Positions 39,795 to 49,860 of a DNA stretch of 64,000 nt are shown piece after piece. Source of the DNA: Methanosarcina barkeri 3 (GTDB taxonomy: Archaea > Halobacteriota > Methanosarcinia > Methanosarcinales > Methanosarcinaceae). How positions within the stretch are numbered: position 1 is the stretch's first letter; each line of letters starts with the position of its first letter. Made by a program: the position numbers and the translations under genes. The stretch covers positions 2,666,001 to 2,730,000 of the forward strand of contig NZ_CP009517.1 in NCBI RefSeq assembly GCF_000970305.1, written 5' to 3'. Under the pieces are notes generated by a model, which saw nothing but the letters and a program-made list of their open reading frames with translations, was not told the origin of the DNA and searched no databases.

Positions 39795-42047
39795 ATGAAA
39801 AAAAATTTGAAAACAAAAAACAGTTTAAATGTAAGGAAAAAAGCAGCAATCCTCAGTGGATTTCTGGTTCTACTTATGATTATAGGCTCCTCGATAGCGA
39901 TAGCTGATACGAACTCTTCGGACAATAATAAAGCCTTAAAGGTTGGACTTGCACCAATAAACCCCGATTTTGTAAAGTATCAGCAAGAAAAAATTTCCAA
40001 TCAGCTATCTTTTGAGGGACATAAAGCTGGTTTAATCCCCTCAATTGTGGATCTTAGTCATCTGGGCAGTGTTTCTAGCAGAATAGCATCTTATCAATCA
40101 AAATATGATCTGCGGAGCCTGAACAAAGTAACTTCTGTGAAAGATCAGGGTAATGCAGGATCTTGTTGGGCATTTGCAACCTATGGGTCTTTGGAATCAT
40201 ATTTACTGCCTGGAGAAAATTGGGATTTTTCAGAAAATAATCTTAAAAACATGCTTTCCAATTCTGCGCCAGAAGGTTTTGATTTTCGAGAGGGAGGAAC
40301 TTCAGGTATGTCAACTGCCTACCTAGCCCGTTGGAGTGGGCCAGTGAAGGAAAGTGATGACCCTTATAGTGATTCGTCAACATATTCATCAAATGAACTT
40401 GGACTTCCTGTATATAAACATGTACAAAATGTTTTATTCCTTCCAGGCAGACAAGGATCTCTGGACAACAATGAAATAAAATCTGCAATTATAAAATATG
40501 GAGCAGTCTCTACAGGCTTATACTCCGGTGGTAACAACTTTTACAATTATTATTCTGCTAGTAAACATAGTTTTTACTATAATGGATCTTCGTCCTCTGA
40601 CCATGGAGTGGACATTGTAGGCTGGGATGACTCGTACAGTAAAAACAATTTTACTAAAATCCCGCCCGGAAATGGAGCTTTTATTGTGAAAAATAGTTGG
40701 AGTAAAGATTTTGGTGAGAATGGATACTTCTATGTTTCCTATTATGACTCAAATATAGGCGCCGATAATACTATCTTCACAGCTGAAAACACTGATAATT
40801 ATAAAAATATATATCAGTATGATCCATTCGGATGGACTACTACTATGGGATATGGCGGATCCACTGGCTGGTCTGCAAACATCTTTACTGCAAAATCAAG
40901 TGAGACTCTTAAAGCTGTAAGTTTCTATACTACGGATTCAAACTGCAACTATGAAATTCATATATATACTAACATATCGTCCAGTCCTATAAATCAAGCC
41001 GGTCCGGTTATTTCCCAGAGTGGGAAAAGTTCCTATGCAGGCTATCATACGATACCTCTGAACTCCGGAGTACAGCTCAAAGCCGGTCAAAAGTTCTCAG
41101 TTGTCCTGAAGCTTAAGACCACAGGATATGGTTACCCGATTGCCATAGAATACCCGTACCCAAACTACAGTAGTAAAGCAACAGCAAATGCAGGAGAGAG
41201 TTTCGTCAGTTCTGACGGAAATGACTGGACTGACATAACAAAATATTACTCAAATACGAATGTATGCATCAAGGCCTTCACCTCAACAGGAAGTGCATCT
41301 CCTGTAGCAGACTTTTCTGCGAAACCTACTTCTGGAAATACGCCATTAAGTGTCACTTTTACTGACAAAAGTACTGGTTCACCTACCAGTTGGACGTGGA
41401 ACTTTGGAGATGGGACTTCCTCAACAACTAAGAGCCCTGTACACACATACAGTAAAGCAGGAAAATATACTGTAAGCTTAACAGTAAAGAATAACAAAGG
41501 CAGTAACACTAAAACAATAGGTAATTATATAAATGTAGCAGAAGCCCCAATAAAGCCAGTTGCTGTTTTTTCTGCAACGCCGACCTCAGGAAAAGCACCA
41601 GTAAATGTCGCTTTTACTGACAAAAGCACAGGAACGCCGACGAAGTGGAAATGGACTTTTGGGGATGGAACTACTTCAGTCCAGCAGAATCCGGTTCATA
41701 AGTATTCAAAAGCAGGAAATTATACTGTGGCTCTTACGGTAGTCAATGCCAAAGGCAGTAGCACACTAACAAAAGCAAATTATATAAAAGTGATAACAAA
41801 GCCTGTTGCTGCCTTCTCTGCATCTCCAACCTCAGGAAAAGCTCCATTAAACGTTAAATTCACTGACAAAAGCACAGGAATACCAACGAAGTGGCAATGG
41901 AATTTTGGAGATGGAACAACTTCAACCAAGCAGAATATAACGCATAAGTATTCAAAAGCAGGAACATATACTGTTAAGTTAACAGTAACAAATGTTGCTG
42001 GCAGTAACACTAAAACAATTTCTGGATATGTTACAGTGAAAAAATGA
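39795..42047 (+). CDS. Secreted papain-like (C1A) peptidase with lectin-like and three PKD domains
   Basis: 750 aa. N-terminal signal or anchor 16-37. The catalytic domain spans about 103-330: C124 in KDQGNAGSCWAFATYG, H270 in SSDHGVDIVGWDD and N300 in FIVKNSWSKDFGENGYFYVSYYD are the papain Cys-His-Asn set, with Q118 for the oxyanion hole. Residues 340-495 (YDPFGWTTTMGYGGSTGWSA, YEIHIYTN, LKAGQKFSVVLKL) resemble the beta-sandwich lectin-like domain that follows many archaeal and bacterial C1A peptidases. Three PKD domains fill 502-750. Likely a cell-surface protease; residues 38-100 may be a propeptide. Confidence 0.9.
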   Translation: MKKNLKTKNSLNVRKKAAILSGFLVLLMIIGSSIAIADTNSSDNNKALKVGLAPINPDFVKYQQEKISNQLSFEGHKAGLIPSIVDLSHLGSVSSRIASYQSKYDLRSLNKVTSVKDQGNAGSCWAFATYGSLESYLLPGENWDFSENNLKNMLSNSAPEGFDFREGGTSGMSTAYLARWSGPVKESDDPYSDSSTYSSNELGLPVYKHVQNVLFLPGRQGSLDNNEIKSAIIKYGAVSTGLYSGGNNFYNYYSASKHSFYYNGSSSSDHGVDIVGWDDSYSKNNFTKIPPGNGAFIVKNSWSKDFGENGYFYVSYYDSNIGADNTIFTAENTDNYKNIYQYDPFGWTTTMGYGGSTGWSANIFTAKSSETLKAVSFYTTDSNCNYEIHIYTNISSSPINQAGPVISQSGKSSYAGYHTIPLNSGVQLKAGQKFSVVLKLKTTGYGYPIAIEYPYPNYSSKATANAGESFVSSDGNDWTDITKYYSNTNVCIKAFTSTGSASPVADFSAKPTSGNTPLSVTFTDKSTGSPTSWTWNFGDGTSSTTKSPVHTYSKAGKYTVSLTVKNNKGSNTKTIGNYINVAEAPIKPVAVFSATPTSGKAPVNVAFTDKSTGTPTKWKWTFGDGTTSVQQNPVHKYSKAGNYTVALTVVNAKGSSTLTKANYIKVITKPVAAFSASPTSGKAPLNVKFTDKSTGIPTKWQWNFGDGTTSTKQNITHKYSKAGTYTVKLTVTNVAGSNTKTISGYVTVKK

Positions 42048-43370
42048 GTGAACATTATATGGAAAAAGCAGTAAAAAAGTCGCGCTAAAAGTAATAGAGA
42101 CATAATAAAAATAGTAAAAACATAATAAAAATAGTAAAAACATAATAAAAATAGTAAAAACATAATAAAAAGAGTAAAAAAGCATAATAAAAGTAGTAAA
42201 AAAGCATAATAAAAGTAGTAAAAACATAAGGTTTGTTTCTGTTATTCGCTTTGTTTCTTCCATTATGACAGAAATAGACCTTAATTCTTTATTATAATAA
42301 TTTCTATCAGGTTTTCTTAGCTTCCTGTACCTCAATCTCTTTCTAAGTGATGCTGCTTTAATCTTCAGCAGGTATTCTCAATAAATAATACTCTTGCAAT
42401 CACTTTTTGGTAATTATTCAAAAATCTGAAGTTACCGGCAGTATATTATTGTTGCTATAATTTGGATTTTATGATACGAACTGCATCGGCATACATTAAA
42501 TAAAAATTGTAGCCAAAAAAGAAGTTTTTGGGCAAGAATTAGAAACTTTTTAATATAAAATATCTAAATATAGATTTAATCAAAATTAGTGGAATAAAAT
42601 AGATAATTTCCGCCATGTAGGATCTAACATGCAATCAATATGATTAGAGCTCTCTATAATGGTTCTTTCTGACATAGAATATGGAAACAATATGAGCACC
42701 GACCGTTGAGTAATTTAAGACAGAATGACACCAAACTAAACTAAACTAAACGGGTTTGAACTTAATAATTTTTGTTAGACCTGCAGATTGTCTATAGATG
42801 CAACCCGGTTTTCATGATTTAAAGTCTCTGGTCCAGTCTGTCAATTAGAATAACGCAAAAGTCATTGCATTATAGAATTGAGTTTTAAAACAAAAAACCT
42901 GTATTCGGCAGGCCGACATTAAGATTTGAGTGTTTTTCAGGATAGGTATACTCTTCAAACCGTAGGGAAAAACAGATAACACATATTGCCGAAAGTTTAA
43001 AAATTTACTTAAGTATAAAAATATGTTAAAACTAAAACACATAAAACTAGTTAGACTTTCAAAACATGTGATAAAATTATTCTAGGTTTTTATTTAGAAT
43101 ATTTCCCTTGAAAAGTAGAGGATGTCATGATAGCGCTTTTCAAGCATCCTATTAATTAGCCCTATATTTAACGCGTGTTAACATATATTTACACTGTTAA
43201 CATATGGTAAACAATTGTCATAAAGTAGAGTCATTGACTATATATTCAAACCATATTTTCAATCGTTTGTGTAGGATGGAACATAAGTTCCCAAAAACGT
43301 TATCAGTGAAAAATATTTGGAAAACAGATTCACCTGCCGTATGTAGGACAAAACATAATGGAGTAAGACA
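42048..43370. other. Long spacer with a tandem array and a possible relic
   Basis: 1.3 kb without a gene. A tandem array occupies 42097-42225. On the minus strand, 42230-42350 reads LRKRLRYRKLRKPDRNYYNK and ELRSISVIMEETKRITETN, which looks like a piece of a lost coding region, but I cannot name it. The rest is AT-rich. Confidence 0.45.
42097..42225. repeat. Tandem repeat of about 20 bp
   Basis: Six or seven units of AGTAAAAACATAATAAAAAT. The last three have an extra AG (AGTAAAAAAGCATAATAAAA). Non-coding. Confidence 0.88.
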
Positions 43371-46148
43371 ATGAAAATGAACAAAAAATTGTGTTCAGTA
43401 GCCTTAGCTTCAACAGCCATTGTTTTATTTTTAATTTTAACATTATCTACTACATCGGCAGCTACTGCACAGAGTACTTCTAACACGGCTAAATACGCAT
43501 ATATTACGAATAGTGGGGCCACTACAGTCTCTGTAATTGATACAGCTACAAATAAGGTTACAGCCACCGTGAATGTAGGATCCAATCCATACGGAGTTGC
43601 AGTAAACCCGAAGGGAACTAAGGTATATGTAGCAAGCGATGTCAACGATGCGGTCTCTGTTATTGATACAGTCACAAATAAAGTTACAGCCACGGTACCT
43701 GTAGGCTCCGATCCCTGGGGAGTTGCAGTAAACCCTGATGGAACAAAGGTATATGTGGCAAACGAAGGCAGTGGTACTGTCTCGGTAATTGACACTGCAA
43801 GCAACAAGATTACAGCTACAATAAAAGTAGGAAATTATCCTTACGGAGTTGCAGTTAACTCGGCCGGAACAAAGGTATATGCGGTAAATGACCTCGATAA
43901 CACTGTTTCTGTAATTGACACTGCAAGCAACAAGGTCACAGCCACGATAACTGTAGGAGATCTCCCTACCGGAGTTGCGGTTAATCCGGCAGGAACAAAG
44001 GTATATGTGACGAACGAACACGACGTCTCTGTTATCGACACAGCCACAAATAGGGTTACAGCCACGGTGACTGTAGGGAAATATCCATGGGGAGTTGCAA
44101 TTAACCCAACAGGAACAAAAGCATACGTAACAAATTATGGGGACAGCACAGTCTCTGTTATTAATACAGCCACAAACAAGGTTACAGCAACAATAAGAGT
44201 GGGAAGTTATCCTTTAGGAGTTGCAATCAATCCGGAGGGAACAAAGGCGTACGTGGCGAACGAAGAAAGTAACACTATCTCCGTAATTGACACAGCTACA
44301 AATAAGGTCACAGCCACGATAACTGTTGGAAAGGAGCCTGTTGCCTTCGGGAAGTTTATAGGTTCTGTTCGAGTACAAAACTCAAAAAGTCCTGTTGCTA
44401 CATTTTATGCGTCTCCAAAATCAGGAAATGAACCTTTAAGCGTTAAATTCACTGACAAAAGTACAGGAAAACCCACTAAATGGAAATGGGATTTCGGAGA
44501 TGGAACATATTCAACCTTGCAGAATCCAACTCATAAGTATTCCAAAGCAGGAAAATATACTGTTAAACTTACCGTAACAAATGCAGCAGGCAGTAGTACA
44601 GAAACAAAATCAAAATATATAACCGTTACAACAACTTCCCAAGCTCCAACTGCTGTATTTTATGCATCTCCAAAATCAGGAAATGCACCTTTAAGCGTTA
44701 AATTTACTGACAAAAGTACAGGAAAACCCACTAAATGGAAATGGGATTTCGGAGACGGAACATCGTCAACAGCTAAGAACCCGACCCATAAGTATTCCAA
44801 AGCAGGAAAATATACTGTTAAACTTACAGTAACGAATGCTGCAGGTAGTAACACGCTAACAAAACCAAAGTATATAATAGTGACAGCAAAACCAATTGCT
44901 GTGTTTTATGCATCTCCAAAGTCAGGAAATGCACCTTTAAGCGTTAAATTTACTGACAAAAGTACAGGAAAACCCACTAAATGGAAATGGGATTTCGGAG
45001 ATGGAACAAGTTCAACAGCTAAAAATCCGACTCATAAGTACTCCAAAGCAGGAAAATATACTGTTAAACTTACGGTAACAAATGCTGCAGGTAGTTTCAC
45101 GCTAACAAAATCAAAGTATATCATAGTGACAGCAAAACCGACTGCTGTATTCTATGCATCTCCAAAATCAGGAAATGAACCTTTAAGCGTTAAATTCACT
45201 GACAAAAGTACAGGAAAACCCACTAAATGGAAATGGGATTTCGGAGATGGAACATATTCAACCTTGCAGAATCCAACTCATAAGTATTCCAAAGCAGGAA
45301 AATATACTGTTAAACTTACCGTAACAAATGCAGCAGGCAGTAGTACAGAAACAAAATCAAAATATATAACCGTTACAACAACTTCCCAAGCTCCAACTGC
45401 TGTATTTTATGCATCTCCAAAATCAGGAAATGTACCTTTAAGCGTTAAATTTACTGACAAAAGTACAGGAAAACCCACTAAATGGAAATGGGATTTTGGA
45501 GACGGAACATCGTCAACATCTAAGAACCCGACTCACAAGTATTCCAAAACAGGAAAATATACTGTTAAACTTACAGTAACGAATACTGCAGGCAGTAACA
45601 CGCTAACAAAATCAAAGTATATAATAGTGACAGCAATTTCCCAAATTCCGGTTGCGGACTTCTGGAGTTCTCCACTTTCAGGAAATGTTCCACTAAAGGT
45701 AACATTTACGGAGATTAGCAAAGGATCGCCAACGAAGTGGAGATGGGATTTTGGAGATGGGACATACTCAACACAAAAGAGTCCAGTACACACATATTCA
45801 GCTGCAGGAACCTACACGGTTAAACTTACAGCAACAAACGCAGCAGGAAGTAATACAAAAACAAAATCGAATTATATAAAAGTGTCAGGAACCTCTCAAG
45901 TCCCAACTGCAGATTTCTGGGGATGGCCGCTTGCAGGAAAAGCACCGTTAAAGGTTACATTCACAGAGACAAGCAAAGGCTCTCCAACGAAGTGGAGATG
46001 GGATTTCGGAGATGGGACATACTCAACACAAAAGAGTCCAACACATACATACTCAGCTGCAGGAACTTACACGGTTAAACTTACAGCAACAAATGCAGCA
46101 GGCAGTAGTACAAAAACAAAATGGAATTATGTAAAAGTGACAAAATGA
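43371..46148 (+). CDS. Secreted YVTN beta-propeller protein with seven PKD domains
   Basis: 925 aa, the largest of the family. Signal peptide 1-30. Seven to eight YVTN blades lie at about 38-325 (KVYVANEGSGTVSVIDTASN and similar). Seven PKD domains follow at about 340-925: five of the FYASPKSGNxPLSVKF subtype and two of the FW..PL.GxxPLKVTF subtype also seen at the end of the 27212 protein. PKD1-2 and PKD4-5 are nearly identical in DNA, showing a recent internal duplication of 747 bp. Envelope role inferred. Confidence 0.88.
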   Translation: MKMNKKLCSVALASTAIVLFLILTLSTTSAATAQSTSNTAKYAYITNSGATTVSVIDTATNKVTATVNVGSNPYGVAVNPKGTKVYVASDVNDAVSVIDTVTNKVTATVPVGSDPWGVAVNPDGTKVYVANEGSGTVSVIDTASNKITATIKVGNYPYGVAVNSAGTKVYAVNDLDNTVSVIDTASNKVTATITVGDLPTGVAVNPAGTKVYVTNEHDVSVIDTATNRVTATVTVGKYPWGVAINPTGTKAYVTNYGDSTVSVINTATNKVTATIRVGSYPLGVAINPEGTKAYVANEESNTISVIDTATNKVTATITVGKEPVAFGKFIGSVRVQNSKSPVATFYASPKSGNEPLSVKFTDKSTGKPTKWKWDFGDGTYSTLQNPTHKYSKAGKYTVKLTVTNAAGSSTETKSKYITVTTTSQAPTAVFYASPKSGNAPLSVKFTDKSTGKPTKWKWDFGDGTSSTAKNPTHKYSKAGKYTVKLTVTNAAGSNTLTKPKYIIVTAKPIAVFYASPKSGNAPLSVKFTDKSTGKPTKWKWDFGDGTSSTAKNPTHKYSKAGKYTVKLTVTNAAGSFTLTKSKYIIVTAKPTAVFYASPKSGNEPLSVKFTDKSTGKPTKWKWDFGDGTYSTLQNPTHKYSKAGKYTVKLTVTNAAGSSTETKSKYITVTTTSQAPTAVFYASPKSGNVPLSVKFTDKSTGKPTKWKWDFGDGTSSTSKNPTHKYSKTGKYTVKLTVTNTAGSNTLTKSKYIIVTAISQIPVADFWSSPLSGNVPLKVTFTEISKGSPTKWRWDFGDGTYSTQKSPVHTYSAAGTYTVKLTATNAAGSNTKTKSNYIKVSGTSQVPTADFWGWPLAGKAPLKVTFTETSKGSPTKWRWDFGDGTYSTQKSPTHTYSAAGTYTVKLTATNAAGSSTKTKWNYVKVTK

Positions 46149-46418
46149 CAACGGACTGAACGTGCTATAAAAATCAGTTTTGCTGATCTGATAGCAGGTT
46201 AATTCGGTTCTCAAAATTAACCATTTAAAAAAATGAATAAAAAGAACTACTCAACCTGGGAAATAAATAACTAGCCGTCTTTAATAGGATTAACTAAAAT
46301 AGAATTCTTTGAATTTGTTTCCGTTAATCACGGGCTAGTTATTGCTTTTTACTTTTGCAAACAGTTTATAAGCAATTAATTAAAACATTTTGATTTTTAT
46401 TATTTAACTCGAAGTAGT

Positions 46419-48737
46419 TCAAAGCTTTTCAGCAAGGCTTCCGAAATTCATCTGGCTTGAAGCCTCGGACTCCGGCTCATTTTCACTGGTGGATGTGACA
46501 TGCGCAAAAAATTCTTCCACTAGACTTCCTACGTCCCTGGGTGCAATGTCTATGAACTCTTTCTTTTCTTCAGGCGGAAAATAGTTAAAAACTGAAAATT
46601 TGCCAAGTTTATGCATCTGTGAGCCCTGGTAGCGCGAATCAAGGAGAATCCTTACCCCGTAGTCTTCAGGAGAACGTACTATTCTTCCCATTGCCTGCCT
46701 GACCTTTCTAATTGTCGGCACCTGGACTGCAAACTCCCAGCCTTCCCCAGAGCCAAAAACAGCATCATAAGCAGATTCAACTGCCTTAATTCGGTCATTT
46801 AGAGCAGGGTATCCGACTCCCACTATAATCACTGTCCTGCCCCTGGAATCTCTGAAGTCAACGCCTTCACTTAATGTTCCCCAGAGATAGGTTATAAGTA
46901 AAGCTTTTCCTCCCTGCTCTCCTATTTTGAAGAATTCCTTTCGGATTTCCTGGGCTGAGACCCCCGTTTCATCAAGGAAAATGGGAATAGAAAGTTCAGG
47001 TTCAAGGAGTTTGGTATAGCGAAGTGCTTCGGCATAGCTCTGGAAATAAATAATCACATTTCCAGGCGATGCAATAGTAGCTGCAAGCAGGGCTTCTTTC
47101 ACGTTCTCAAGCGTGTCCGGGCTGTCCCGGTTCTTTGAAAAAAGGGGAGGGATGGAAACCGTGAGGGTCAGCCTTCTTTCTATTGGAAATGTCGTTCCGT
47201 AGGAAATCTCTTCTACTTCCCTTGAGATGCCAAGCGTGGACTTTATCATTTCAAAGGGCCGGAGTGTAGCCGACATTAACACTGCCGAATAAATGGAATC
47301 AAACAAGGGCTGGGTCACATTTTTAGGGATGCACGTGAAAAGCTCGATCCTGCTGGCAATTTTATCGCTTTTGAAATCTCTGCGCACGTTCACAATTGGA
47401 TAGTAATTTTGCCTGTCCGAAAGTACGAGGTAAGAAGATAAAAAGTCTGCAACATATCGGATCTGGGAACGTTTCGGAACTGTAAGAAGCCCTTTTTTGT
47501 AGTTCTCCGCATAAAGTTCTTCCAGCCTGCCTCCGAACTCGCCAATCTCCCTCAACCGGGTCAGGACTTTTTCCTCATCCGCAAAACCTTCCTTTATCGC
47601 CTCCCGTAAAAAGCGAGCTTTCAGGATGTCAAACCGCTCGTAGGGATCACTTATCTGAATATCTTGCCAGTGTTTTCCAAGCCTGTTTCTTTCTCCGAAT
47701 TTCAATTTTGAGTCACAGGTATCTCTAAGAGCGTTAAGGAGGCAGGTAAACAGCCTTTTTGCATATAATCTAGCCGCATAGTCCTGGTCAAGAGGAATTC
47801 CACCTCCGGAACCAGTTTCTTTTCCTAACATAAGTGAATTGTGAGATTCGGGAGTTTCGCCTACTTCCGAAAGGGCTTTTTCAATAGTCAGTTCCGAGAG
47901 CATTATTGAAGAATGGGAACGGGCAGACGCCTCAATATTATGAGCTTCGTCAAAGATCAGGATAATGTCTTCAGGATCGCGTTCGAGCCATTTAAGTAGC
48001 ATCATAAAAATTTCGCCACTGAGGACGTGATGAAAATTGCAAATTAGAAGTTCGGCGTTTTTGAGTTCTTTTTTCAGCAGTTCATATCCGCACATGTCCC
48101 GGTCTTCGGCATACTCCAGGATTTCTTCCGGGCTCTTTACATCAGAAAAAAGCCAGTTAGAAAATTCATTACCTTCAAATTTCAGAACTTCATATAATTC
48201 AGGGCAGGAATTGTTCCTTAAAGCCCGAGTTCTTTTCTTAGTTTCTTCGAGTTCTTTTTCAAGCTCGGTCCTGAGGGCATAAAGAGTAGGGTCTTTTGTC
48301 CGTTTGTATTTCTCATAGGCGTCCTTGAGCTCTTTTTCTTTTGAAGAAACTTCTCGTTCAAGGTCAAGGAGGTCATAGGTATTTTCCCCTTTGAGCCTGC
48401 ATTCTTCGTAATCGAGATTTTCAGGGCACATCGAAGTCTTGCCCTTAAAAACGATTGTTTTTATGTCGTTGCCCCGTGAAATATCTCTTGCCTCATTTAT
48501 AAATTGGACCATCTGTTGATGGACATTAGTGACTATAATAACGACCTTATTGAGTTTTTTCCCCACACTCAATGCAGGGGCAAGTGCGCTTAAAGTCTTG
48601 CCTGTCCCACACGCTCCTTCAAAAAGCACGATTTTTTCGCTCAGGAGAGCCGAATGAATCTTCTCCATTGCTTCTGCCTGATTAGGGTAACAGCTCTGTT
48701 TCGTAAAATACCGCATATATCCGTTCTTTTGCATCAT
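46419..48737 (-). CDS. XPD/Rad3-like superfamily 2 DNA helicase with Fe-S cluster
   Basis: 772 aa. Walker A GACGTGKT (41-48), DEAH box (263-266, IFDEAHNIE) and C-terminal motifs (ITYLWGTLSEGVDF, QAMGRIVRSPEDYG) define a DEAH helicase of the XPD/DinG type. Cysteines C104, C113, C178 and C216 are placed like the XPD 4Fe-4S ligands. Between C113 and C178 sits a highly charged predicted coiled coil (SSKEKELKDAYEKYKRTKDP...) longer than I expect in XPD. It is probably a 5'-3' DNA repair helicase. The exact subgroup (XPD, FANCJ-like or DinG-like) is uncertain. It stands alone, convergent with the PKD gene. Confidence 0.88.
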   Translation of the reverse strand: MMQKNGYMRYFTKQSCYPNQAEAMEKIHSALLSEKIVLFEGACGTGKTLSALAPALSVGKKLNKVVIIVTNVHQQMVQFINEARDISRGNDIKTIVFKGKTSMCPENLDYEECRLKGENTYDLLDLEREVSSKEKELKDAYEKYKRTKDPTLYALRTELEKELEETKKRTRALRNNSCPELYEVLKFEGNEFSNWLFSDVKSPEEILEYAEDRDMCGYELLKKELKNAELLICNFHHVLSGEIFMMLLKWLERDPEDIILIFDEAHNIEASARSHSSIMLSELTIEKALSEVGETPESHNSLMLGKETGSGGGIPLDQDYAARLYAKRLFTCLLNALRDTCDSKLKFGERNRLGKHWQDIQISDPYERFDILKARFLREAIKEGFADEEKVLTRLREIGEFGGRLEELYAENYKKGLLTVPKRSQIRYVADFLSSYLVLSDRQNYYPIVNVRRDFKSDKIASRIELFTCIPKNVTQPLFDSIYSAVLMSATLRPFEMIKSTLGISREVEEISYGTTFPIERRLTLTVSIPPLFSKNRDSPDTLENVKEALLAATIASPGNVIIYFQSYAEALRYTKLLEPELSIPIFLDETGVSAQEIRKEFFKIGEQGGKALLITYLWGTLSEGVDFRDSRGRTVIIVGVGYPALNDRIKAVESAYDAVFGSGEGWEFAVQVPTIRKVRQAMGRIVRSPEDYGVRILLDSRYQGSQMHKLGKFSVFNYFPPEEKKEFIDIAPRDVGSLVEEFFAHVTSTSENEPESEASSQMNFGSLAEKL

Positions 48738-49135
48738 ACATTTAACCTGGGATTTCTCCGATTTCCAATGTTTTCAGTGACTTATTTCAGTGACTTATGC
48801 TTGTTGATGAATAGCGAATAGAACTTTTAAAATTTTTAATGTTTCTGAAAATAGTAATAATGAAATATTAGTAATTATTTTAAATTTACTCAGTATCAGT
48901 CTATTCTAATGTTTTAGATCTTCTTAATGCTTTAGATTTTCCGGATAAAAGCAAAATTCAACGTTAACATTTAAAATTCAAGCTAACACTTGAAATTCAA
49001 ACTAAAATTTTAAAATTTAATATTAAAAATTAAGATAAAGGAAGATTATTACTTTTACTTGTTGCGCAGAGCGTCGTTTGTAAGCCTCTATCTTTGGCTT
49101 ATTCTCGATGTCAGGATCTATTTTCCACCAGGTGA
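48738..49135. other. Spacer between the helicase and HxlR genes
   Basis: 398 bp, AT-rich, with a loose repeat of TTCAARCTAACACTT near 48958-49010. It should contain the helicase promoter on the minus strand. No gene. Confidence 0.45.
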
Positions 49136-49486
49136 TTACTGCTTATCCAGTACGCATTCTCTTCCGAGATACTTAACTCCCCATTTGCAAAGAGCCTCAA
49201 GGACCGGAAGTACGGTCATTCCGAATTCGGTTAGTGAGTATTCAACTTTAGGAGGGATTTCAGGATAAACTTCCCTGAGAATAAGCCCGTCTTCTTCGAG
49301 CTCTCTGAGCTGTTTCGTAAGCATTTTGGGTGAAATACCTTGCATACTTTGCTGGAGCCCTGAAAACCGCAGTTTTTCTGTCCTCAACTGCCAGAGAATA
49401 ATAGGCTTCCATTTTCCGCCAATTACCTCCAGGGTTGCTTCCACAGGACACTGACAATGTTTGTTATTCCTTATCTCACTCACCAT
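49136..49486 (-). CDS. HxlR-family transcriptional regulator
   Basis: 116 aa from the ATG at 49486; an in-frame TTG 18 nt upstream is less likely. Winged helix of the HxlR (DUF24) type: CPVEATLEVIGGKWKPIILWQL, LRFSGLQQSMQGISPKMLTKQLRELEEDGLI, and the wing VYPEIPPKVEYSLTEFG. Cys in KHCQCPV near the N terminus is where redox- or aldehyde-sensing members react. It is divergent from the Isf-like flavoprotein gene at 49861, so that gene is its probable target. Confidence 0.9.
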   Translation of the reverse strand: MVSEIRNNKHCQCPVEATLEVIGGKWKPIILWQLRTEKLRFSGLQQSMQGISPKMLTKQLRELEEDGLILREVYPEIPPKVEYSLTEFGMTVLPVLEALCKWGVKYLGRECVLDKQ

Positions 49487-49651
49487 ATGCTCACATACTA
49501 TCAATTTTGTTAGTTACTATCCTGATTGCATGTATAGTATATAAGTATAGTTACTGCAAATTAAACATCAATAAATACATTTTCGAAAAGAAAGAAAAAT
49601 TCGGCATAAATTGGAAAATTAATCCGGTATAAATTGAAAGAAAATGAAACT

Positions 49652-49831
49652 CAGGTCAGACCCAAATTCAGGTTAGACCCAAACTCAGGTTAGACCCAAA
49701 TTCAAGCTAGACACAAGTTCAAGCTAGACACAAGTTCAAGCTAGACACAAATTCAAGCTAGACCTGATTTCAAGTTAGACCTGATTTCAAGTTAGACCTG
49801 AAATCAGTCAGAATCAAATTCAGGTCAGATC
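49652..49831. repeat. Tandem 18-bp repeat in the HxlR-flavoprotein divergent spacer
   Basis: Ten units such as GTTAGACCCAAATTCAAG and GCTAGACACAAGTTCAAG. It takes up half of the divergent intergenic region and ends 15 bp before the flavoprotein ribosome site. Confidence 0.9.
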
Positions 49832-49860
49832 CAGTTTAAAGAATAAGAGGCGTGAACAAA

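Noticed and set aside
41780-42335. Minus-strand hydrophobic frames rich in Phe, Leu and Tyr near the 42097 array
   Set aside because: The hydrophobic run is a translation of the A-rich tandem repeat, not a membrane protein.
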